Shown: piece after piece, positions 15,250 through 23,191 of the stretch
Numbering within the stretch: the first letter of the stretch is position 1
Layout: every line of letters starts with the position of its first letter
Source of the DNA: a virus
Length of the DNA stretch: 27,397 bases
Strand: one strand, 5' to 3'
IMG/VR virus record: IMGVR_UViG_3300020419_000072
Coordinates: 1-27,397 of that record
Translations under genes and position numbers: made by a program
The notes under the pieces: generated by a model
What the model was told of the DNA's origin: nothing
Databases searched by the model: none
The model's input: the letters and a program-made list of their open reading frames with translations, nothing else

Positions 15250-18200
15250 AAATATAAAGCCACTCAAAAAGACCGCTATGGTAATATGAAATCTCTAGAA
15301 ATTACAATGGATAATCAGCTACAAGTTCCTCCTATGACTTCAGCTGTACCAGAGTATGATCATCCTGGAGAACCTAGAGGAACTGATACTGTACCAGCTT
15401 GGCTTACTCCTGGCGAATTTGTTGTTAATAAAGAAGCAACAGATATGTATGGACCATTAATTAAAGAGATGAACGATCAAGGTAGAGAAGTTCAGGATAT
15501 GAAAAAAGATCCTATGTATGCTAAAAAAGGTTCATCAGTTGAAGATAGAAAAATTAAAATTTATAAACATCTTGCTAATGAGTATGGGTTACCTGATAAT
15601 CAAGTAGCTGCAATTATGGGACAAATAGCTCATGAATCTGCAGGTTCATTTGATCCTTTTAAATTAGAAGATAAAGTGCCTGAGTATAAACGAGGTGAAG
15701 GTTTATTTCAAAATACTCCTGGCGCTACTAGAATGCTAAAGCCTTATCATGAGTATCTTATTAAAGAAGGTATTATTCCAAAAGAAAGTATATTAATTGG
15801 AGGCTCAGATTTATTAAAAGATAAAATGACAGAAGATCAGGCAATAAAATCTCAGTTAGATTTCTTTATGAAAAGCTTTATGGATTTTGGAGAGACTACA
15901 TTTGATAAAGATGGTAATCCTATAACAAGTGTATTAGATACAACAAATCCTGTAACAGCGCATGGTTGGAAGAAAGCAAATTTAATGAGAGATACTTTTG
16001 CAGATACAGATTTGCGTACATTAGCAGTTAAGACAGATTCAAATCCTTCATTAACAGGCAGACTTACTTCTTTTATAAATGTGCCTAATGATGCACTTGA
16101 TGCAAGAAATACTGCTACCGAAAAAATGTTAAAAGAAATTAATTCAGGAAAGTATAGTGATTATAAATATCAAGAAGACTTAGGAAATATGCCAACTATG
16201 ATTGGTACATTACCTCAAGATCCTTCTGAAATACCAGGAGGTTTGATTGTTAAAGATATTCCCAGACCTGACTCTGACAGTAAGTCTATTGGGCGTACAG
16301 TTATGGATGCAGCTCAAAAAGGTATTGCAGATACTATTGATACAATAAAATCTATTCCAAGTAATTTTACAAAGGGAGCTGAAGAAACTAAAGCAAGATT
16401 TAATAAAAGAAAAGAATTGTTTAAAAAACCAAATGATAAAGCAACAGCTGAATCAGCGTTTATGTTAGAACCTGGTGGTTTAATTCCAGGTATTGATTTT
16501 CCATCAGAGCCTAGGGATAACGAAGAAAACTTTATTAAAAGAATGTTAGGTTATGATGATAGAACAAGTAGTCCAACACCTGTTACTGATCCAGGATTTC
16601 AAGATTATGGTGAAATGATACCTAGATTTCCAATTGATTATGATCCTCAGGGACTAGGTGGTATGCCTGAAATGGAAAAAATAGATCCTACCTTTCAAAA
16701 TATATTAAGGCAGACTGTGCCAGCTCCTGTGCCTTCTTACGATCCTCAAGGATTAGGTGGAGACGAATTTATTCCAGAGGTAACACCAAATAATATGCTA
16801 ATGAATCCTAATGCAATGGATGACTTAGGTCGAAATAATGACATGACATCTATAATGGGTGGTGATAAGAGTCTTGCAGATGCATTTGCACCTACACAAA
16901 TTCCTGAACCATTTGGAATGGACGATCCTAATCTTATGAAAGCTATGGAAGAATCATTTACTAATGAGCAAGCTTATGATGGAACACCACCAGAAGGTAT
17001 AGGTATGGGAGTGCCTGAACCTACATATACAAGTATGTATGATAAGATGGTTGAAGATGAATTAACTGGTTCACCTGAATATGAGATACCTGAAGTTATG
17101 AGTATGGATCCTCAAGGAATAGGTGGAGACGAATTTATTCCAGCAGCAATAAACAAAAGCGCTAAGCCTGATATGTCTGATATAAATATACTAGATAACT
17201 TAACTTTAGAGCAATCACCTGGCGCTATTAATTCTCAAATAGAAATGTTAGAAAATAATTTAGCTACTAAACTTAATGATCTTAAAACAATTATGGCAAA
17301 CGAACCAGGAGATACAGAAGTTACTAATCTTTATAGAGAAGAAATAAAACGTTTAGAAAATGAGATAGGAGATAAAAAGAAAACACAAGCTCTTATTGAT
17401 TATAAGAAAAAATATTCACAAGAATTTGATGAACGTAAAGCAAAAGAAAAAGAACAAGCTAAAGTTACAAGTCTTCAAGAAACTATTACTTCTAGCGACA
17501 CAACTCAAACAGAAAAAAATGATGCTGCTAAACAATTAAAACAAATGAATATTAAAACACCAGAAGAAATAGCAGCAGAAAAAGAAAAAACAAAGCTAGC
17601 AGCTCTGGCTGGTAAGGTTGATGCTAATCTTGAAGCTGCTATGACTAATGATCTTACTTCAGCTGAAGGTCAAGCAACTACAACTAGTGCATCTCAGAAC
17701 GAACCTGAAGTAAGTAAAGCTAGGAAGATGTTTGATTTCTTGTTTGGTGATATGATTGATAGTGGTGAAATAGGTAGAGCTATTGGAGTGTACTTAGGGT
17801 CTAGAGCTTTAGGTTATGATCATGGTAGTAGTATTGGTTATGTTGCTAAACAATATCTTAAAAGAGTTGATGCACAAAATGCTGCATGGGATAAATGGTC
17901 ACGTGAAAATATGACTAAGTTTACACCAGCATCTATGGCTAAGTTTAAAAGAACTAGGAATCCAAATGATCTTATACCAATAGGTAATCCAATTAGATCT
18001 ACTGGTAAAAGACAAACGTACTATCATCCTACACTAGGTAAGGGACAGGCTTTTGAATTTAAAGTTGCTAATTCTAATGGTGATGATACAACTTACTGGT
18101 CATTCGATCAATCAGGTAAAAATCAAGATCTAGTATTAGGGCCAGGTTGGACTAGCGAAAATGTATTAGATGTATCAACTGAAGAAATTAATTTGATTGA

Positions 18201-18840
18201 GAAAATGTTATCAGGCTTTCAAAGTAAATATGATAAAGTAACTACAGGTAGTAAAGCTAAAGGTAATCAGAAAACTAAATACTTTAGTTCAATGAGTAGT
18301 ACACCTGGAGTTGTACCTGCGGCAGCAGCAGCTGAGGTTGCTCAGTGGTTGCATGAAAGAGGTATACCACCAGGTAAGTTTAAAGAACCTATTGCTGAAG
18401 CTTATAAGTTATTAATAGAACATAATAAACAAAGAGCTGCGGAGGGTGAAGATAGTCAAATCCAAAATTCTTTATTACCTTTCTTACAAGAGTCTACAAT
18501 TAAATTAAGATTAGAAGATATGTCTTATATAGATGATAACGGTAAGAAGCAACCAATACCATCACCTATACAAGGAAAGATAGGAGATGAGATAAGAACT
18601 ATGGATACTAAAGTATTAATGAAACTTGAAAGAGAAATTTCTACATTCTTTCCTGCAGGTACTGAAGATAGGTTCTGGGCACAAGCTGCTAAAGCTTGGA
18701 TGAATAGTTCTGAAACTAGAAAAGAATTTGAAGAAGCTGCAAAGAAGAAAGTAAACAGTGAATACACACCATTCTCATTATTTGCACAAGCTTTAATAGG
18801 AAACGAGCTTCAAAAAGCTGCGGCTAATGCTACTCAATAG
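15247..18840 (+). CDS. Large ejection protein with N-terminal lysozyme-like domain
   Basis: A 1197-aa protein. Residues 44-80 carry the tape-measure-like motif GTDTVPAWLTPGEFVV. Residues about 102-215 fit the phage tail lysozyme (Phage_lysozyme2) pattern: VAAIMGQIAHESAG with E130 as likely catalytic acid, then RGEGLFQNTPGATRML. Such a domain would open peptidoglycan during entry, as T7 gp16 does. A long, probably disordered, Pro/Met/Gly-rich linker holds three DPQG repeats (residues 466, 499, 621). Residues about 660-800 are a charged coiled coil. The C-terminal third (from KMFDFLFGDMIDSGEIG) is unassigned. It is followed by the 1443-aa ejection protein with a TAGGAG junction. Virion role inferred from order and domains. 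Confidence 0.7.
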   Translation: MKYKATQKDRYGNMKSLEITMDNQLQVPPMTSAVPEYDHPGEPRGTDTVPAWLTPGEFVVNKEATDMYGPLIKEMNDQGREVQDMKKDPMYAKKGSSVEDRKIKIYKHLANEYGLPDNQVAAIMGQIAHESAGSFDPFKLEDKVPEYKRGEGLFQNTPGATRMLKPYHEYLIKEGIIPKESILIGGSDLLKDKMTEDQAIKSQLDFFMKSFMDFGETTFDKDGNPITSVLDTTNPVTAHGWKKANLMRDTFADTDLRTLAVKTDSNPSLTGRLTSFINVPNDALDARNTATEKMLKEINSGKYSDYKYQEDLGNMPTMIGTLPQDPSEIPGGLIVKDIPRPDSDSKSIGRTVMDAAQKGIADTIDTIKSIPSNFTKGAEETKARFNKRKELFKKPNDKATAESAFMLEPGGLIPGIDFPSEPRDNEENFIKRMLGYDDRTSSPTPVTDPGFQDYGEMIPRFPIDYDPQGLGGMPEMEKIDPTFQNILRQTVPAPVPSYDPQGLGGDEFIPEVTPNNMLMNPNAMDDLGRNNDMTSIMGGDKSLADAFAPTQIPEPFGMDDPNLMKAMEESFTNEQAYDGTPPEGIGMGVPEPTYTSMYDKMVEDELTGSPEYEIPEVMSMDPQGIGGDEFIPAAINKSAKPDMSDINILDNLTLEQSPGAINSQIEMLENNLATKLNDLKTIMANEPGDTEVTNLYREEIKRLENEIGDKKKTQALIDYKKKYSQEFDERKAKEKEQAKVTSLQETITSSDTTQTEKNDAAKQLKQMNIKTPEEIAAEKEKTKLAALAGKVDANLEAAMTNDLTSAEGQATTTSASQNEPEVSKARKMFDFLFGDMIDSGEIGRAIGVYLGSRALGYDHGSSIGYVAKQYLKRVDAQNAAWDKWSRENMTKFTPASMAKFKRTRNPNDLIPIGNPIRSTGKRQTYYHPTLGKGQAFEFKVANSNGDDTTYWSFDQSGKNQDLVLGPGWTSENVLDVSTEEINLIEKMLSGFQSKYDKVTTGSKAKGNQKTKYFSSMSSTPGVVPAAAAAEVAQWLHERGIPPGKFKEPIAEAYKLLIEHNKQRAAEGEDSQIQNSLLPFLQESTIKLRLEDMSYIDDNGKKQPIPSPIQGKIGDEIRTMDTKVLMKLEREISTFFPAGTEDRFWAQAAKAWMNSSETRKEFEEAAKKKVNSEYTPFSLFAQALIGNELQKAAANATQ
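15550..15891 (+). other. Lysozyme-like domain of the ejection protein
   Basis: Encodes residues about 102-215. The AAI-x-G-x-x-x-HES segment, with Glu130 before Ser, and the following G-x-G-L-F-Q block match the catalytic region of Phage_lysozyme2 enzymes. Domain edges are estimates. Confidence 0.6.
16642..17143 (+). repeat. Three copies of a DPQG(L/I)GG repeat in the linker
   Basis: Copies start at 16642, 16741 and 17107. The second and third are 36 of 37 bases identical (encoding DPQG-L/I-GGDEFIP); the first matches only over its DPQGLGG part. High DNA identity among copies separated by about 370 bases suggests recent duplication or conversion, or a functional short linear motif. Confidence 0.7.
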
Positions 18841-18848
18841 GAGTTTAT

Positions 18849-21800
18849 ATGGTTGATTTTAGTATGCTTCCTAAGCTAGACTTACCTACAATTGAGTTAC
18901 CTAAAACCATTTCAGGAAGCGGTGGGCATACATTTATTGATGGTGATACATTAATGAATGAGGAAGGTAACTTACTTAGAATACAAGGATTAAGTGCACC
19001 AGAAATTCAAAGGCTTATGGATTCTGGTTATATGAAACCTGGTACGCCTGGTGGATTAGAAGCTTATAAACAAATTGAAAAGCTTGCAGAAGAGTTTGGT
19101 TATAATAACGTACAGTATCTTACAAATGATGATGGCTCACCTATGATGGATGCTACAGGTTCAAGGCAGCTTGTAAGGTTAGTTGATGATAAAGGTAGAG
19201 ACTTTACTGAAACACTTTCTCGTTATAATATTAATAAGTTAAGTAAATTTAGTACTAATGAAGAGATAGATAAGTATCGTTTAGGTATGGTTAAAAGATC
19301 TACTAGAAATATTAGAGATCCTTTAAATGAATATGAGAAGTCTTCTTTAATATTAAATGATGCTATTAAATCTGAGCAGTGGTATGATACTCAATTTGCA
19401 AAGGCTGCGTTTAATGAACAAGAACTTGCAAGATTAAATGCTGATAGACAACCTGGAGAATCATTAGCTGCTTTTGCTTTTAGAAAAAAAGAAGCTGCTA
19501 AGTATTCTAAAGTAAGAGTACAGCAAAGAAATACAGATAGAGATATAGAAAACAAATCACTTCATCCGTGGTCTGAAAGTTTTGATGTAGGATGGCAAGG
19601 AGTTATTGAAAGTTTATATGGTGCTGCTGAATTACTTGGTTATAAAACTGGATTTAATTGGTTAGAAAACGTAGGTGAACGAGGTATTAAAAGACAAAGA
19701 GAATATCTTTCAACAAAACCTGATTTAAAGCTAAGTGTTTTAAAACCTGTGCTAGATCCTGATGGTAATGTTATTACTAATGAATGGGATATAAATGGCT
19801 TAGGTGAATTCTTTGAATACATGGGTAACATGACAGCTGTTTCACTTCCTTATATGGGTGTTACTGCTGCAGGTGCTTTAACTGCACCTATTGGTGGTAT
19901 GGCTGCACCAGCTTCTATGTATACAGGTATGACTTGGAATGATATGGAAGGAGAGAACAAAGATAAGAGTGCAACATTAGCAGTAGCTGGTGGTCTTACA
20001 ATGACTGTTCTTGATAGACTAGGTATTAAATTGTTAATGGGTAATGCTACTGGCACTTTATTAAGTAGTAAATACCGTAATGAAATGGTTAAAGGTTTTA
20101 TAAAAAAGAATCCTGGTTCAACTGAGCAACAAGCAAGAGCTGCTATAGCACAGATGACTAGGAAAGCTGCAGCTGAACTTACAGGAGATGCTGCAAAAGT
20201 TGCTAAAGAACAATTAAAGTATGGTAATATTATTAGATCTTTTGCTGCTAGAGCTGGTGTAGGTTTTGGTACAGAATCTATAACAGAAGTAGGTCAAGAG
20301 CTTGCACAATACCTAGCATCAACTGTTGGTAGTGATAAAGAATTTGATTCAGTTGAATTACATGAACGATTAATTAATGCATTTGTAGCTGGTGGTACTT
20401 TAGGTTCTGCATTTTCAGTACCTGGAACTGCATATGATGTAGGTCAATGGACTGATATAAATGTTAGGCAGCTACCAAACCAAGAAAAATTAATGTCACA
20501 AGAACAGAAGTGGCATGAAGAAGAAAATAAAGATTTGCATGATAGATATGTAGAAGGAGATCAAATACCTGCAGGAAAAAATATAGGTGATATAAAACCT
20601 GGTGGTAAATTTGCAAAAGGTAAATCTAAAAGTATTGAAGATAACTTTAATAAGTTTAGAAAAGATGCTTTAAAAAGAGATGCACAATTTAGAAGAAGAC
20701 AAAGAGCACAGACAACTCAAATACAAACTCTTGAAAATCAATTAGCAGATCCTGGAATACCTGCAAATGAAAAAGCTATTATACAAATTAGACTTAATGA
20801 ACTACAAGCATTGCAAGCTAGAGAGGGCGCAGACAGAACTTCATTTCAAGATAAAGTAGAAGCTGGTAAGAAACAATATAAAGCTAGGGATTATTGGGAA
20901 ACATTTAAAGATGCTGCTAATAATTTACCTGTGTTATGGAGAGGAGGTCCAAGGCATTTCTTTTGGAAGGATTCTTTTGGAGCACCTACTCTTAGAAAAA
21001 TGGCAGGCGGTATAGGATCTTACTTAAGAGCCGTGCATACAGGACAAACTTTAGAAAACTTTAAACAAAATAAACTAACTGAATTTAAAAATGACTTAGG
21101 TAGAGTTACATTTAAAGATAAAGATGGTAATGATGTTCAAGAAGAATTTAGTGAAGCTGCTGTAGCAAAAGCATTAGGCTATAAGAATATTAATAAGATA
21201 AAAATATCTGAAGACATATATGAATTCTATAGATTAATAAAGCAAACACCATGGCGTGATATTCAATGGGATACTTTACCTGCTAAGTTTCAAGCAGATA
21301 GAGTTTTCTATGAGAGTATAGCTAGAAGATTTAAATTTGCTGGTGATAGTATGTATGAGCAGCAAAAGAATGCTAGAACTAAATTTGATGATGGCTCATC
21401 GACTGGTAAAAAATGGACAGCAGGTAGGATTGAAAACTATCTTGGTACATTTAGATCTATAGATAAAGCAATGGTTGAAAAGAATAGGGAACAGTTTATA
21501 AAAGATCTACAAGAAGAAAAGAATTATACTTATGAAGAAGCAGTTGCATTAGCAGATGCTATATTAAATAATAATGATATTGTAGATGAAGTATCTTTGA
21601 TGGACTTTAATGTAGGAAGAGGAATACATATACCTGGTCAGCTTAAGAAAAGAACTTTAAACATGGCAGAGAATGAAGTATTAAATAAATATTTAGAAAA
21701 AGATTTGTTTATAAATATTTCTAATGCAGCTAAAGCCGCAGCAAGATATATTACTTATCAAAAATATGTTGGTGATAATGCAGAAATTTTTAATGAAGCA

Positions 21801-23180
21801 TTAGAACAAACGATAGGTAATAAAGAATATACTAGAGAGAAAGCAAACTTTGCTGCTGCGTTTATTCAAGATTATTTAGATGGAGAATCAGGTAACTATA
21901 AGAAGATAAGTAATCCTCAGCTAGCTAACCTGCAAAGAAACCTATTAGTATGGACTACTATGGCTGGCTTACCTATGGCTACTATATCTTCATTCGTAGA
22001 ATACATGATGATACTTAGAGCGCTAAGTCCTGAACAAATAAATGATGTGCTAAAGTTTACTGCTAAAGAATTTGCAAATGCAATATGGGAAACCATGACA
22101 ACAGCTACACCTAATATGAAATTAGCTACATCAACTGAAGGACAGCTGGCTAAAGAAAGAAGGCAAGCTCGTTTAAAAAGATTAGGTTACTTTACTTGGG
22201 ATACAGGTGCAGCTCAAACTACAGGTGCTACTGAGAATACATTTGCTTCAAGATATTTATTAGATAAGTATTTTAGAATAATCTTATTACAACAATGGAC
22301 TGATATAACACGTAATATTCGTGGTGCTATTGCTGATGATTTTATTATGGATCATTTAAGAATTATAAAAAATCAAAGAGATGGTGATACTTTATATACT
22401 AATGAAGTACAAGAATCAGAAGAGCAGTTAAGAAACCTAGGTATAAGAGTTGAAGAACTTTTAGAAATAGATAACTTACCTTTTGATAAGCCAGCTGATA
22501 TGTCAAGAGAAGATCACTTACTTATATTAAGAGATGGTAATAGAAGACTAGATGAGATATTTAGAAATGCTGAATTTAATTTTATTAATGAAGCTATTGC
22601 ATTACCAGGTACTGCAAACAGACCATTGTTTTATCAGAATCCGCACTTAGCATTGTTCACACAGTTCCAGGGTTTTATATCTACATTCTCTGCAACTATT
22701 ATACCAAGACTATGGGGTGACTATATTAAAAGAGGAACACCAGCATTGAAGTATAATGCTTTTGCTATCATGACTACAATGATTGCACTTGGTTTTGTTT
22801 CACAATACTTAAAAGATTTATTAAAGTATGGTCAAGGAAGTCCTTACCTAGATCAAATGGAAAAGTTTCAAAGAGGTGTAGGTTCATCTGGTATGTTAGG
22901 TGTAGCTGAAAGACCATTAAACTTTTTCTTTCCTATATATGAAACATCTTCTAGTAATATAATTGAAGCTATCTTTGATACAGGTACGGGAGAAGCTGCT
23001 GCTTTATCTAACTTATCAAGAGCAGCTACTGGTGCAGGTCAAGTATTGAAAGGATCATTAATGGAAGATGCTAGTATAGAACCAGGTGTATATAAGTTAC
23101 TTAAGACTACTCCAGGTGTAGGACCGTTTAATCAGTTTAATAGATGGACTGCCGCAAAAATCTCAGCAATATTTGAATAA
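18849..23180 (+). CDS. Giant ejection protein with N-terminal nuclease-like (SNase) fold
   Basis: A 1443-aa internal virion protein in the place of T7 gp16. Residues 27-135 align by eye with staphylococcal nuclease: FIDGDTL (D33 = D21), LLRIQGLSAPE (R44 = R35, E52 = E43) and DATGSRQLVRLVDDKGRDFT near R106 (= R87); D40 is replaced by S49 and T41 by A50. The middle has several hydrophobic stretches (SLPYMGVTAAGALTAPIGGM; ATLAVAGGLTMTVL; AFVAGGTLGSAF) compatible with a membrane channel, and a basic coiled coil at about 610-690. The C-terminal part has a conserved-looking block FINEAIALPGTANRPLFY, then LALFTQFQGFISTFSATI. Function as DNA-ejection channel is inference from order and length. Confidence 0.7.
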   Translation: MVDFSMLPKLDLPTIELPKTISGSGGHTFIDGDTLMNEEGNLLRIQGLSAPEIQRLMDSGYMKPGTPGGLEAYKQIEKLAEEFGYNNVQYLTNDDGSPMMDATGSRQLVRLVDDKGRDFTETLSRYNINKLSKFSTNEEIDKYRLGMVKRSTRNIRDPLNEYEKSSLILNDAIKSEQWYDTQFAKAAFNEQELARLNADRQPGESLAAFAFRKKEAAKYSKVRVQQRNTDRDIENKSLHPWSESFDVGWQGVIESLYGAAELLGYKTGFNWLENVGERGIKRQREYLSTKPDLKLSVLKPVLDPDGNVITNEWDINGLGEFFEYMGNMTAVSLPYMGVTAAGALTAPIGGMAAPASMYTGMTWNDMEGENKDKSATLAVAGGLTMTVLDRLGIKLLMGNATGTLLSSKYRNEMVKGFIKKNPGSTEQQARAAIAQMTRKAAAELTGDAAKVAKEQLKYGNIIRSFAARAGVGFGTESITEVGQELAQYLASTVGSDKEFDSVELHERLINAFVAGGTLGSAFSVPGTAYDVGQWTDINVRQLPNQEKLMSQEQKWHEEENKDLHDRYVEGDQIPAGKNIGDIKPGGKFAKGKSKSIEDNFNKFRKDALKRDAQFRRRQRAQTTQIQTLENQLADPGIPANEKAIIQIRLNELQALQAREGADRTSFQDKVEAGKKQYKARDYWETFKDAANNLPVLWRGGPRHFFWKDSFGAPTLRKMAGGIGSYLRAVHTGQTLENFKQNKLTEFKNDLGRVTFKDKDGNDVQEEFSEAAVAKALGYKNINKIKISEDIYEFYRLIKQTPWRDIQWDTLPAKFQADRVFYESIARRFKFAGDSMYEQQKNARTKFDDGSSTGKKWTAGRIENYLGTFRSIDKAMVEKNREQFIKDLQEEKNYTYEEAVALADAILNNNDIVDEVSLMDFNVGRGIHIPGQLKKRTLNMAENEVLNKYLEKDLFINISNAAKAAARYITYQKYVGDNAEIFNEALEQTIGNKEYTREKANFAAAFIQDYLDGESGNYKKISNPQLANLQRNLLVWTTMAGLPMATISSFVEYMMILRALSPEQINDVLKFTAKEFANAIWETMTTATPNMKLATSTEGQLAKERRQARLKRLGYFTWDTGAAQTTGATENTFASRYLLDKYFRIILLQQWTDITRNIRGAIADDFIMDHLRIIKNQRDGDTLYTNEVQESEEQLRNLGIRVEELLEIDNLPFDKPADMSREDHLLILRDGNRRLDEIFRNAEFNFINEAIALPGTANRPLFYQNPHLALFTQFQGFISTFSATIIPRLWGDYIKRGTPALKYNAFAIMTTMIALGFVSQYLKDLLKYGQGSPYLDQMEKFQRGVGSSGMLGVAERPLNFFFPIYETSSSNIIEAIFDTGTGEAAALSNLSRAATGAGQVLKGSLMEDASIEPGVYKLLKTTPGVGPFNQFNRWTAAKISAIFE
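18927..19253 (+). other. Degenerate staphylococcal nuclease-like domain
   Basis: Residues 27-135 of the ejection protein. The order DGDT, R-x-x-G-x-x-A-PE, G-x-EAYKQIEKL, D-x-x-G-S-R and L-x-R-x-x-I-x-K-L-x-K follows the SNase fold end to end. Two of the calcium-binding positions are changed (Asp40 to Ser, Thr41 to Ala), so activity is doubtful. Confidence 0.5.
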
Positions 23181-23191
23181 GGAGAATATAA

